Assembly (NCBI GenBank): GCA_046348835.1
Contig: JAXMDM010000002.1
Coordinates: forward strand, 806,001 to 870,000
Length of the DNA: 64,000 bases
From: Defluviicoccus sp046348835
GTDB taxonomy: Bacteria > Pseudomonadota > Alphaproteobacteria > Rhodospirillales > Defluviicoccaceae
Direction: 5' to 3'
Numbering within the stretch: position 1 is the first letter of the stretch; every line of letters begins with the position of its first letter. Below are positions 1 through 8,851 of this stretch, one piece after another. Position numbers and translations under genes: made by a program. Below the pieces are notes generated by a model. It did no database searches and was not told the DNA's origin. It worked only from the letters and a program-made list of their open reading frames with translations.

Positions 1-598
1 GGCGGTTGCGGCGGACCCCCAGCGCCGCCACCATGTCCCGGTCCTCTGTCGCCGCCCGCACCAGGATGCCGAAGCGGGTTCGGCGGAAGAGCAGCGTCAG
101 CGCCGCGAGGACGACCGGGCCGGTGGCGATCAGGAACAGATCGAAGGCGGGCACGCTGCGACCGAACAGGCTCACCGCGCCGTCGAGGCCGGGGGCCCGG
201 GGGCCGAAACGGTCCTCCGGCCCCCACACCAGCAGCACCAGGTCCTGCACGATGAGGACGACGGCAAAGGTGGCGAGAAGCTGGAACAACTCGGGCGCCC
301 GGTAGATGCGCCGCAGCACCAGCATCTCCAGCAGACCGCCGATGAGGGCGACCGCGGCGGCGGCGGCGAGCAGCGCCAGCCAGTAGCCGGCGGCGGAGCC
401 ACCCAGCATCGCCGCCATCGGTCCGACGAGGGTGACGGCGATGTACGCCCCCAGCATGTAGAAGGAGCCGTGGGCGAAATTGACGATCCGGGTCACCCCG
501 AAGATGATCGACAGGCCGGAGGCGACGAGGAACAGTTCGGACGCGCTGGCGAGCCCGCTCAGGAACTGAACGGCGACGGAGTCGAGGGAGAACGGCAA
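1..598 (-). CDS. Branched-chain amino acid-type ABC transporter permease (LivH family), 3' end cut by window
   Basis: Inner-membrane permease of a high-affinity amino-acid/amide ABC importer. The N-terminal 199 residues are visible and mostly hydrophobic. They include the LivH signature near residue 30, FGVTRIVNFAHGSFYMLGAY, followed by further membrane helices. No ATG or GTG precedes the conserved part in frame, so I place the start at a TTG (598-596), 14 nt after the stop of the solute-binding gene upstream. It is the last visible gene of the leftward operon and probably works with that receptor; the LivM and ATPase genes would lie beyond position 1. Confidence 0.85.
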   Translation of the reverse strand, partial: MPFSLDSVAVQFLSGLASASELFLVASGLSIIFGVTRIVNFAHGSFYMLGAYIAVTLVGPMAAMLGGSAAGYWLALLAAAAAVALIGGLLEMLVLRRIYRAPELFQLLATFAVVLIVQDLVLLVWGPEDRFGPRAPGLDGAVSLFGRSVPAFDLFLIATGPVVLAALTLLFRRTRFGILVRAATEDRDMVAALGVRRNR

Positions 599-614
599 GG
601 CGGCGACGTCCGCC

Positions 615-1820
615 CTAGTCGCTCGGGCGCAGCGCCGCGGCTTCGGTCTCCGGCGGCAGGTAATCACCGCCCTTGGCATAGTGCCAGTCGACCATCACTC
701 CCTTGCCGTCGACGACGGCGGTGCGGCCGACGAAAGCGCCCATCGTCGACTGGTGATCGGCGGCGCGGAAGACGATCGGCCCGAAGGGGCCGGCGACCTC
801 GATGCCCTCGGCCAACTTGATCATTTTTTCCGTATCGGTCGAGCCGGCGCGGGCGATGATCGCGGCCACCGCCTTCATCGTCATGTAGCCGACGATGGAG
901 CCGAGGCGCGGGTCCTCGTGGAACTTGGCCCGGTAGGCGGCGACGAAGGCGTCGTGCTCCGGCGACTTGATTGCATACCAGGGGTAGCCGGTGACGATCC
1001 ACCCGGTGGGCGCCTCCGCCCCGAGGGGATCGAGATACTCCGGTTCGCCGGTCAGGAGGCTCACCACCTCGCGCCCCTTGAACAGGCCGCGCGTCTCGCC
1101 CTCGCGGACGAATTGGGCCAGATCGGCCCCGAAGGTGACGTTGAAGATGGCGTCGGGTTTGGCGGCGATCAGCGCTTCCACCACCGGGCCGGCGTCGATC
1201 TTGCCGAGTGGCGGCCACTGCTCGGCCACCCATTCCACATCGGGACGGGCCTTGGCCATGGCCGCCTTGAACGCGGCGACCGCCGACTTGCCGTACTCGT
1301 AGTTGGGCGCGACCGAGGCCCAGCGCTTCGCCGGCAGCTTGGCCGCCGCTTCCGCCAGCATCGCCGCCTGCATGCTGACCGACGGGCGCAGGCGGAAGGT
1401 GTAGCGGTTGCCCTTTTCCCAGACCAGCGCGTCGCTGAGGGGTTCGGCGGCGACGAACAGGATGCGGCGCTGCTTGGCGAAGTCGGCGATGGCGAGGCCG
1501 ACATGGGAGAAGAAGGTGCCCATCAGCAAGGCGACGTGCTCGCGGCCGACAAGTTCGTTGGCGGCGGTCACCGCGTCGCCCGGCTTGCCGCCGTCGTCGC
1601 GGGAGATGACCTCGAGCGGCCGGCCGAGAACGCCGCCGGCGGCGTTGATCTGCTCCAACGCCAGCTGCCAGCCGTTGCGGTAGGGGAGGGTGAAGGCGGG
1701 CAGCCCGGAATAGCTGTTGATCTCGCCGATGCGGATCGGCTCGGCGGCGCGGGCGAGGGCGAGCGGGGCGGCCGCCCCCAGGGCCAGCAGCAGTGCGATC
1801 ATCGTCCGGCGTGTGGGCAT
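615..1820 (-). CDS. ABC transporter periplasmic substrate-binding protein (LivK/amide-type)
   Basis: A 401-residue type I periplasmic binding protein. It has a Sec signal (MPTRRTMIALLLALGAAAPLALARAA), then the family opening IRIGEINSYSG, the segment LEQINAAGGVLGRPLEVI and the GDAVTAANELV stretch, as in leucine/urea/amide receptors. It delivers an unknown ligand to the LivH-type permease encoded just downstream. The gap to the DUF1185 gene upstream is 44 bp, so it is cotranscribed with the molybdenum hydroxylase and 6-hydroxynicotinate-reductase-like genes. By context the ligand is more likely the pathway's heterocyclic or amide substrate than leucine; that is inference. Confidence 0.9.
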   Translation of the reverse strand: MPTRRTMIALLLALGAAAPLALARAAEPIRIGEINSYSGLPAFTLPYRNGWQLALEQINAAGGVLGRPLEVISRDDGGKPGDAVTAANELVGREHVALLMGTFFSHVGLAIADFAKQRRILFVAAEPLSDALVWEKGNRYTFRLRPSVSMQAAMLAEAAAKLPAKRWASVAPNYEYGKSAVAAFKAAMAKARPDVEWVAEQWPPLGKIDAGPVVEALIAAKPDAIFNVTFGADLAQFVREGETRGLFKGREVVSLLTGEPEYLDPLGAEAPTGWIVTGYPWYAIKSPEHDAFVAAYRAKFHEDPRLGSIVGYMTMKAVAAIIARAGSTDTEKMIKLAEGIEVAGPFGPIVFRAADHQSTMGAFVGRTAVVDGKGVMVDWHYAKGGDYLPPETEAAALRPSD

Positions 1821-1864
1821 GGGTCCCGCTCCGTTTTTGCGCGCCCGTTCCTAGACCGGGGCGA

Positions 1865-2452
1865 TTATCTCAGCCCATCCTCACCCTTGATCGCCTCCTT
1901 GGTCAATCCGCCGACGCGCGGGCACGGCCGGCCGGAATCGGTGACGACGATGGCGATCAGGATCTCGCCGGCGCGGGGCGCATCGGCGATGCGCACCTCC
2001 ATGGCATCGAAGTGGCTGCGGACGAACGCCGCGTCCTTGTGGCCGAGCGGTACGTCGATGGGGGTGCCGATGCCGCCCATCTTTTTCGCCGACGGGATCA
2101 GCGCCGCGCCTTTCTCCACCGCCGCCCGCACCGGGGTGCCCATGCGCGGATGGAGGATCGCCGCCGCGTGCTCCAGTTCGCCCGCCTCGCCGACGATCGC
2201 CGCCTTGCCGTAACTCTCGATCGCCGCCGGCGCCACCCCCAGCGCCGCCACCGCGCGGGTGGCCAGGGTGCCGCCCAGGGCCTCGCCGATGGCCATCAGC
2301 GGCTCCAGGTCGGCGACGTTGCGGCCGGCAAAGGGGTTCTCGATGACGGCGATCGCCGCCGCCTTGCGGGTCGGCGGCGCGATCGTCCGCCCGGCCTCGC
2401 TCAGGGTTTCTTCGACGACGACGACGAGTTTGCGGATTTTCGGCTGAATCAT
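1865..2452 (-). CDS. DUF1185 ('amino acid synthesis') family protein
   Basis: A 195-residue cytoplasmic protein with no signal peptide or membrane segment. The opening IRKLVVVVEETLSEAGR, the middle part AAIVGEAGELEHAAAILHPR and the tail GEILIAIVVTDSGRPCPRVG match what I know of the DUF1185 family, whose reaction is poorly defined. It starts 9 nt after the UPF0280 stop and is followed by the ABC receptor gene. Members of this family often sit beside UPF0280 and molybdenum hydroxylase genes in alphaproteobacterial catabolic operons, so a role in ring or amide turnover is more plausible here than amino-acid synthesis. Biochemical function unknown. Confidence 0.75.
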   Translation of the reverse strand: MIQPKIRKLVVVVEETLSEAGRTIAPPTRKAAAIAVIENPFAGRNVADLEPLMAIGEALGGTLATRAVAALGVAPAAIESYGKAAIVGEAGELEHAAAILHPRMGTPVRAAVEKGAALIPSAKKMGGIGTPIDVPLGHKDAAFVRSHFDAMEVRIADAPRAGEILIAIVVTDSGRPCPRVGGLTKEAIKGEDGLR

Positions 2453-2461
2453 GGCGGTCTC

Positions 2462-3340
2462 TCAGGCGGCGGTGAGGGCAGGGCGAAGCGAGCCGACGAC
2501 CCTAGCGTGGCCGCGAAGCGCCAGGAAGGCGGCTTCGATCAGTCCTCGCCGGCGCATCCGTTCGGCTTCGGCCGCACCGCGGGCGAGCGCCTCGGCGATT
2601 TCATCACGATCGAGCGCGCCGACCCGAACGACGACCAGCCGGTCGCCGAGATCGGTATCCGGATCGCGCGACGAGGCCGGGGCGCGCTCGATCGTCGGCG
2701 CCTCGCAGGTGACGGCGTTGGCGATCAGCGTCGCCGTCACGTCGGCGGCGGCGGCGTCACCGGCGAGGACGGTCACCGCATCGGCGATGCCGAAGGAGAA
2801 ACTGCGGCCGCCCCCGTTGCCGCCCTGGCCGCCGCCTTGCCCGCTGGTGGCGATGCCGCGTACCGGCGAGGTGTGCTCGATGCGGGCGACGGCATCGATC
2901 GCCGGCGCATCCAGGCGGGTGACCGCCCCGACCCGAAAATGCTGGCCCGGGCTCAGATGCAAGGCGATGTCGCCGCCGTCGTTGACGTAGGCGCGGTCGA
3001 GCCGGCGGCCGTCCAGCATCGCCGCCAGCACCGCATCGGCGACGGCGCCGGCGACCGCCGCCATCGGGGTGACGAACACCTCGCGGTGGCGCGCCGCCGC
3101 CCGCACCATGCGCGCCGCGACGGGGCCGCAAACCGCCGGCTCATCCGGCCCCACCGGCCGGCGGAGGACGGGAAGGTCGCGCACCAGCGTCTCCAACAGC
3201 GGTTGGAAATAGCCAATCGCCTGCCGGTAGGCGGCCGCCACCTCCGCCGGCTCGCCCCACGCCTCGATGATCAGGTCGATGGGCCCCTGCTGCAGGTGCA
3301 GCCGCCGCCCGTCCGGCAACATCCGTGCCTGGGCGCTCAC
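2462..3340 (-). CDS. UPF0280 family protein (ApbE-like fold)
   Basis: About 292 residues from a GTG (3340-3338) that overlaps the upstream stop as GTGA; an ATG 18 nt further in would also serve. The family resembles ApbE flavin transferases: the segment YVNDGGDIALHL matches the ApbE nucleotide-binding part, and GIADAVTVLAGDAAAADVTA matches the metal/flavin part. There is no lipobox, so it is cytoplasmic, unlike classical ApbE. Its translational coupling to the 6-hydroxynicotinate-reductase-like gene suggests a partnership, perhaps flavin attachment or handling. A glycine-rich loop (GQGGGQGGNGGG) sits near residue 180. Confidence 0.75.
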   Translation of the reverse strand: MSAQARMLPDGRRLHLQQGPIDLIIEAWGEPAEVAAAYRQAIGYFQPLLETLVRDLPVLRRPVGPDEPAVCGPVAARMVRAAARHREVFVTPMAAVAGAVADAVLAAMLDGRRLDRAYVNDGGDIALHLSPGQHFRVGAVTRLDAPAIDAVARIEHTSPVRGIATSGQGGGQGGNGGGRSFSFGIADAVTVLAGDAAAADVTATLIANAVTCEAPTIERAPASSRDPDTDLGDRLVVVRVGALDRDEIAEALARGAAEAERMRRRGLIEAAFLALRGHARVVGSLRPALTAA

Positions 3341-4869
3341 CGGCCGCGGCCCCAGGGGAAGTTGTCGGCGGCAAAGGGCCAGGGGTTGCCCGCGGTCCAC
3401 GGCAGCGTTCGGACGTCTGCGCCCGCCTCCCCCGCTGCCGGGATGTCGGTGAGGCGGACGACCCGGTCCATGTGGCCGCCGAGGGCCTCATAGTCGGCGA
3501 GGCGCATGCTGAATTCGATCGGTGCCACCAGCGCCGGCGTCGGCACGTAGCCGAAGGATCGCTCCGGCATTCGCGCCACGTCGACCATGACGGTGATGCC
3601 GCCGCCCGGCCAGACGAACGCCGGTGCGCCGCCGCTGCTGACCCAGACCAGCGAATCCTTGACCGAGCGGGTGAGGCGCACCGGATTGCGGGTGACGCCG
3701 GCGCGCAACGAGCCGCCGGCACCGGCCATGAACAGGACCGAGCACAGCGCCGGCTCGCAGTTCTCGCGGATCAGGGCGACGGTCTCGGCGAGCGGTGCCG
3801 GCATCGGTGCCGGCTGCGGGACGAGCGCCTCGTCGAGGACGTAGTAGGCGGCATCCTCGCCGGTGGTGCCGACCATCAGCAGGGTCAGCCCCGGCCGCGC
3901 CGTCTTCGGGTTGAACGGGCGGAGGATGGCGAGCGGATCGCGGATGCTGGTGCCGCCCCAGCCGCTGCCCGGCTCGGCGACGCGGAAATAGCGACCCGGC
4001 GTCGATTTGCGGCCCTCGATGCGGATGCCGGTCGGCGGCACCCGCAGGAACTTGCCGGCCTCGTGCTCGGAGAGAACGCCGGTGATGTGGTCGTCGACGA
4101 CGACCACCTCGTCCACCTGTCCGGCCCACGCCGGCGCGAACATGCCGATGGTGGCCGAGCCGCAGCCGACCCGCATCCGCTCCTCGACGTCGCCGTCGAC
4201 CACCGGCGGGCGGCCGGAAGCGACGACCACCCGGCTGCCGCCGTCGACGGTGAGTTCCACCGGTTCCTTGTTGCACAGGGCGAGGAGCGTGTCGCAGGTG
4301 ACCTGGCCCTCCCGCTTGCCGCCGCCGGTCAGGTGGCGGACGCCGCCCAGCGCCAGCATCTGCGAGCCGTATTCGCTGGTCGTCACGTGGCCCACCGGCT
4401 CGCCGTCGCGGCGCACCGTCGCCGTTTCCGGGCCGAGGTGGCGGTCGGTGTCGATCTTCACCTTGACGCCGCAGTAGCTGAAGATGCCCTCGGTGACGAC
4501 GGTGACCATGTCGACCCCGGCGTGCTCGCTCGAGACGATGAACGGGGCCGGCTTGTAGTCGGGATAGGTGGTGCCGGCGCCGATGCCGGTGACGAAGCGG
4601 CGCTCGCCGCCGACGAGGGCGCCGTCCCAGTCGCCGTCGGCGGCGCCGTCGCGGGCGAGGAACGGCACCAGCGCGCCGTCGCGGCCGGCGATGCGTTCGG
4701 CGACGACGAGGGGGTCGACGCGGGTGAGCCGGCCGTCGATGTTGGCGTAGCGGTCGCAGGCGCCGGCGGCGCCGGCGCGGATGCGGCAGCGGACCGGGCA
4801 GGCATCGCAGACGACGATCGCCGTGTCCTCGCCCGCGGCCGGTGCCGAGGTGGCGGGAGGCTCGCTCAT
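3337..4869 (-). CDS. 6-hydroxynicotinate reductase-like iron-sulfur protein
   Basis: A 510-residue soluble protein starting at ATG 4869, which overlaps the stop of the molybdenum hydroxylase (ATGA). Near the N-terminus it has a cysteine cluster, Cys21-x2-Cys24-x3-Cys28-x9-Cys38 (CDACPVRC), suited to a 4Fe-4S centre. The rest matches my recollection of the 6-hydroxynicotinate reductase (Hnr) family of Eubacterium barkeri nicotinate fermentation, which reduces the hydroxylated pyridine ring with ferredoxin. Family assignment is moderate and the substrate is unproven: the enamidase that would follow in the known pathway is not in this window. It is coupled to UPF0280 downstream and to a ring-hydroxylating enzyme upstream. 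Confidence 0.65.
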   Translation of the reverse strand: MSEPPATSAPAAGEDTAIVVCDACPVRCRIRAGAAGACDRYANIDGRLTRVDPLVVAERIAGRDGALVPFLARDGAADGDWDGALVGGERRFVTGIGAGTTYPDYKPAPFIVSSEHAGVDMVTVVTEGIFSYCGVKVKIDTDRHLGPETATVRRDGEPVGHVTTSEYGSQMLALGGVRHLTGGGKREGQVTCDTLLALCNKEPVELTVDGGSRVVVASGRPPVVDGDVEERMRVGCGSATIGMFAPAWAGQVDEVVVVDDHITGVLSEHEAGKFLRVPPTGIRIEGRKSTPGRYFRVAEPGSGWGGTSIRDPLAILRPFNPKTARPGLTLLMVGTTGEDAAYYVLDEALVPQPAPMPAPLAETVALIRENCEPALCSVLFMAGAGGSLRAGVTRNPVRLTRSVKDSLVWVSSGGAPAFVWPGGGITVMVDVARMPERSFGYVPTPALVAPIEFSMRLADYEALGGHMDRVVRLTDIPAAGEAGADVRTLPWTAGNPWPFAADNFPWGRGR

Positions 4870-7637
4870 CGGCCGGCCGCCGCCTGATGCGCCAGGATCA
4901 GCGCCCGCAGCCGCGCCGGCGTCGCCGGGACCCGGCGGACGGCGATGCCGGTGGCGTCGCGGATGGCGTTGAGGATGGCGGCGGCGGTGGGGATCAGTGC
5001 CGGCTCGCCGACGCCCTTGGCGCCGAAGGGCCCGAGCGGTTCCGCCGTCTCGATCAGGATCGTCTCCACCTCGGGCGCGTCGCCGATCATCGGCACCATG
5101 TACTCGCCGAGGCTGTCGGTGCGGCCGGGGATGTACTCCTCCATCAGTGCCATGCCGAGGCCCTGGACGATGCCGCCCTCGATCTGTCCTTCGACCGCGA
5201 CCGGGTTGATCGCCCGGCCGACGTCGTGGGCGGCGGTCACCCGCTTCACCCGGACGCTTCCCAGATCCATGTCGACCACCACCTCCGCCACCTGGGCGCC
5301 GAAGGCGTAGGTGGCGTAGGGAATCCCTTGCCCCGCCGCATCCAGGTCCGAGGTCGGCGGATCGAAGCTGCCCTCGGCGCGGACGACGAGGCCGTCGGCG
5401 TCGGCGTTGAGGCGACCGAGCTCGACGGGGTAGTAGTCCGGGCCGTCTTCGACCACCACGGTGGCGCCGTCGATGCGGACCCTGGCTTCCTCGCCGGCAT
5501 TGACCAGGCGGCGCAGGGCGTCTTGCAGGGCGCGGCCGGCGCGCACCACCGCTTGCCCGGAGACGAAGGTCTGCCGGGACGCCGAGGTCTTGCCGGCGTC
5601 GGCGGTGCGGTGGGTGTCGGCGCGGATCAGCTCGATCCGGTCCAGCCCGACCTCGAGGGTATCGGCGAGAATCTGGGCGAGGATGGTGTTGGATCCCTGG
5701 CCGATGTCGACGGCGCCCTGGAACAGGACGACGCCACCGTCGCCGGTGAGACCGACCCGCATCGTCGACGGATTGGACAGCGAGGTGTTGCCGCAGCCGT
5801 ACCACATGGCGGCGACACCCACCCCGTGCCGCTCCGGGCCACCGGCGTTGCCCTGGTTGTATGCGCGGGCGGCGGCCCGGGCCTCGTGCCAGCGGGGTCG
5901 CAGCGCCTCCAGGCACGGGGCGATACCGACGCTGGTCTCCAGGCGCTGGCCGGTGACGGTGTGGTCGCCGGGGCGCAGCGCATTGCGGATGCGGAACTCC
6001 AGCCGGTCGATGCCGAGGTGGTCGGCGAGCTCATCGATCAAGCCCTCGGTGGCGATCGCCGCCTGCGGCACCCCGAAGCCGCGGAAGGCGCCGGCGGGCG
6101 GGTTGTTGGTGTAGATGGCGCGGGCATAGGCGGAGATCGCCGGCAGCACGTACGGCCCGGAGCAATGGATCGGCACCCGGGTCGCCACCGTCGGTCCCCA
6201 CGAGGCATAGGCGCCGGTGTTGAAGTCGCCGCGGAAGTCGAGGGCGGCGAGACGGCCGTCCGCATCGGCGGCGAGGCGGACGAGCATGCGGGCGGGATGA
6301 CGCTTCGTCGTCGCCATCATCGACTCGCGGCGGCTGTAGGCGAGACGGACGGGCTGCCCGGTGAGCCACGCCGCCAGGGCCAGGAACGGTTGCACCGACA
6401 GGTCTAGCTTGCCGCCGAAGCCGCCGCCGACGGCGGTGGCGACGATGCGCACCTGCTCCGGTTCCAGGTCGAGGATGCGGGCGACGTCGGCCTTGTTGGC
6501 GTAAGGCGTCTGGGTGGACACGAACAGCTCGATCGTGTCGCCGACCCGGCGGGCGAAGCCTGCTTCGGGCTCGACGTAGGCGTGTTCGACGAAACTCGTC
6601 TCGAAAGCCGCCTCGACGATGGCGGCGGCGCGGGCGAAGCCGGCCGCGACGTCCCCCGTCTTGACCACGCCGCGGATGAGTTCGTTGGTGGGCCGCTCCT
6701 CGAACAGCATCGGCGCATCGGGTGCGGTCGCCGCATCGATGCTGCTGACCTCCGGCAGGCTCTGCCAGAAGACCGGGAAGTCGGCGGGATCGAAGCTGTC
6801 GAGGGTCGCCCGGTCGGCGACGATGGCGGCGATCGCCTCGCCGGCGAAGCGGACCCGATGGCCGGCAAAGACCGGCTGATCGCGGAAGGCGGGGGCGATG
6901 CCGTACGTGTTCTCGCCCGGGACGTCGGCGGCGGTGAGCACCCGGACAAGACCGGGATAGCCGGCGAAGAGGGGTGAAAGATCGCCGATGACGAAGTGGG
7001 CGGAAACGAATGGCGAGCGGATGATGCGGATGCCGAGGGCGTCGGCGGGAGCGACGTCGTCGCCGAAGCGCTCCGAGCCGTCCAGCTTGGCCAGCGCGTC
7101 GACGCGGGCGACCCCGGCGCCGACCGCCGCGCCGGCTACGGGGGAGGGGAGATCGGCCCGTCCTCCCGACGTTGCATCCCCTACCGCGGCCCGGATCTTG
7201 CCATATCCGGTGCACCGGCAGTAGACGCCGTCGAGACCGGCCTCGATCCGGCCATCGGCCCGCGGCGTCGCCTCCAAGAGGGCCGTCGCCGCCATCAGCA
7301 TTCCCGGTGTGCACATGCCGCATTGCACCGCGCCCGCCCGCCGGAACGCCTGTTGGATCGGGGCGAGGCCGTCCGCCCCCGGATGGCGGGCGAGCCCTTC
7401 GACGGTGGTCACCGCCCGGTCGGCCACCTGCGCCACCGGGGTGATGCAGGCGCACACGGCAAGGCCGTTGACGAGCACCGTGCAGGCGCCGCAGCTGCCG
7501 CTGTTGCAGCCGATCTTGGTCCCGGTGAGGCCCAGATCGTTGCGCAGCACGTCGGCGAGCCGACGCATCGGTGCGGCGGCAACGGCAACGGGAGACCCGT
7601 TGAGACGGAAACGAAGCTGTTCCGGCGCGTCCCTCAC
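4866..7637 (-). CDS. Molybdenum hydroxylase, fused 2Fe-2S and molybdopterin-binding subunit (xanthine dehydrogenase family)
   Basis: About 923 residues from a GTG (7637-7635) overlapping the FAD-subunit stop as GTGA. Residues 1-150 form a two-cluster ferredoxin domain: the plant-type motif CNSGSCGACTVLVNG, then QCGMCTPGM and YCRCTGYGKI. The remainder is the Mo-pterin domain with VGGGFGGK, PAGAFRGFGVPQA, DIGQGSNT and the C-terminal GAKGVGEPALIP, which carries the expected catalytic glutamate. The Fe-S/Mo fusion has the length of aldehyde oxidoreductases such as Desulfovibrio MOP, but here a separate FAD subunit is present. It probably hydroxylates an N-heteroaromatic or aldehyde; the 6-hydroxynicotinate-reductase-like neighbour favours a pyridine-type substrate. 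Confidence 0.93.
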   Translation of the reverse strand: MRDAPEQLRFRLNGSPVAVAAAPMRRLADVLRNDLGLTGTKIGCNSGSCGACTVLVNGLAVCACITPVAQVADRAVTTVEGLARHPGADGLAPIQQAFRRAGAVQCGMCTPGMLMAATALLEATPRADGRIEAGLDGVYCRCTGYGKIRAAVGDATSGGRADLPSPVAGAAVGAGVARVDALAKLDGSERFGDDVAPADALGIRIIRSPFVSAHFVIGDLSPLFAGYPGLVRVLTAADVPGENTYGIAPAFRDQPVFAGHRVRFAGEAIAAIVADRATLDSFDPADFPVFWQSLPEVSSIDAATAPDAPMLFEERPTNELIRGVVKTGDVAAGFARAAAIVEAAFETSFVEHAYVEPEAGFARRVGDTIELFVSTQTPYANKADVARILDLEPEQVRIVATAVGGGFGGKLDLSVQPFLALAAWLTGQPVRLAYSRRESMMATTKRHPARMLVRLAADADGRLAALDFRGDFNTGAYASWGPTVATRVPIHCSGPYVLPAISAYARAIYTNNPPAGAFRGFGVPQAAIATEGLIDELADHLGIDRLEFRIRNALRPGDHTVTGQRLETSVGIAPCLEALRPRWHEARAAARAYNQGNAGGPERHGVGVAAMWYGCGNTSLSNPSTMRVGLTGDGGVVLFQGAVDIGQGSNTILAQILADTLEVGLDRIELIRADTHRTADAGKTSASRQTFVSGQAVVRAGRALQDALRRLVNAGEEARVRIDGATVVVEDGPDYYPVELGRLNADADGLVVRAEGSFDPPTSDLDAAGQGIPYATYAFGAQVAEVVVDMDLGSVRVKRVTAAHDVGRAINPVAVEGQIEGGIVQGLGMALMEEYIPGRTDSLGEYMVPMIGDAPEVETILIETAEPLGPFGAKGVGEPALIPTAAAILNAIRDATGIAVRRVPATPARLRALILAHQAAAGR

Positions 7638-8557
7638 CACGAACCCCTCATCGGGCCGCCGGCCGCACTCTCGCTCCCCAGCCGCGCCAGCGCCCGCCGG
7701 ACCAGGGTTGCCGCTGCATCCAGCCGGTACTCGGCGGTCACCCGGACGTCGGCGGCGGGGGTGAGGAGGGCGAGGTCCTCGTCGGGATCGAAGACCGAAG
7801 CCAACCGCATCGCCGTCGGCGCGACGCCCATCAGCCGCCGCTCCAGGCTCGGAAGCCGCCGTGGCACCGACGAGCAGGCGCCGACGGCGACGGCGGCCTC
7901 GTCGATGCGGCCGCCGGCATCGAGGCCGATGAGGGCGGCGACGGAGACCACCACCGGCGCCAGGGAGGATCGCACGCCCAGTTTCAGGAAGGCGGAGAAC
8001 CGGGGCCGGTCCGGCAGCGGGATGAGAACGGCGCTGACCAGTTCGTCCGGCCGTTTTGCCGTGCGCCGGCTGCCGAGGATGAAATCGGCGACGGGAAGCG
8101 TCCGGGTGGCGGCGGCGGAGCTCAGCTCGACCACCGCCTCGAGGACAAGGAGCGGCGGCAGGCCGTCGGCGGTGGCGGCGGCCCCCACCAGGTTGCCGCC
8201 GATGGTGCCGGCGTTGCGGATCTGCACGCTGCCGACCCTGGCGGCCGCCTCCTGGAGCGTCCGACAGGCGGGCGGCAGCGGCGCCGCGGCGATGGCCGAC
8301 CAGGTGGCGGCGGCGCCGATGCGCGCCCCGGCGGCAGCCACATCGATACGCTCGAGGCCGGCGATCCGGGTGACGTCGAGAATCCAGCCGCGATCCGGCC
8401 GGTTGGCCGGGTTCAGGTAGTAGACCGTGCAGCCCGCAACCACCGTCCACGGGTCGGCGGCAAGCAGGTCGACAGCTTCGCCAAGGCTGGTTGGCCGACA
8501 ATAACGAGCGGCGGTCGTGCCTGCGGGCGAGCGGTCGGGCGGGGGCCCATCACTCAA
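7634..8557 (-). CDS. Molybdenum hydroxylase FAD-binding subunit (xanthine dehydrogenase family)
   Basis: The medium subunit passes electrons from the 2Fe-2S centres to an acceptor. It has the FAD_binding_5 motifs AGCTVYYL and IRNAGTIGGNLVGAA, and the CO-dehydrogenase flavoprotein C-terminal region. I favour a TTG start at 8557, which gives 307 residues (family about 290) and places a GAAGGA Shine-Dalgarno 8 nt upstream. An in-frame ATG at 8623 would add 22 residues lacking family resemblance. It is the first gene of the seven-gene leftward operon; its promoter must lie in the 294 bp shared with the divergent gapR-like gene. Confidence 0.88.
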   Translation of the reverse strand: MSDGPPPDRSPAGTTAARYCRPTSLGEAVDLLAADPWTVVAGCTVYYLNPANRPDRGWILDVTRIAGLERIDVAAAGARIGAAATWSAIAAAPLPPACRTLQEAAARVGSVQIRNAGTIGGNLVGAAATADGLPPLLVLEAVVELSSAAATRTLPVADFILGSRRTAKRPDELVSAVLIPLPDRPRFSAFLKLGVRSSLAPVVVSVAALIGLDAGGRIDEAAVAVGACSSVPRRLPSLERRLMGVAPTAMRLASVFDPDEDLALLTPAADVRVTAEYRLDAAATLVRRALARLGSESAAGGPMRGSW

Positions 8558-8851
8558 CTCGAATATCCTTCGTTGCCGAATACCTAGCAAGAAGGCGGGG
8601 ATTGTCAACGAAGTGACGGGCATCGCTGGGGCCCGGCGACAAATGGGCACCAGGTGCCCCGGCGCCCGCCGGCGGGGCCCGGGGTTCATCTGCGGACGCT
8701 TTTCATTCGCGATTCGTTTCAATCGCCGTCATTTTAGCGTTGCCGATTCGGTCCATCGACGGTGCTGTCAAGGGGAGCTCCGGTCTTGCGTCCGGCGGCG
8801 GAATGGGGGTTAGGTGCGTGACACGCGACGGTCGAACGAGGGAGACGAACG

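Noticed and set aside
681..2213. 510-codon plus-strand frame opposite the ABC receptor gene
   Set aside because: His/Asp/Gly-rich composition typical of the reverse strand of GC-rich genes, with no recognisable domain.
3337..5916. Very long minus-strand open frame extending the Hnr-like gene by some 350 codons upstream
   Set aside because: The extra N-terminal part is an Arg/Gly/Pro-rich antisense-type shadow overlapping the molybdenum hydroxylase gene; the family start and ATGA overlap are at 4869.
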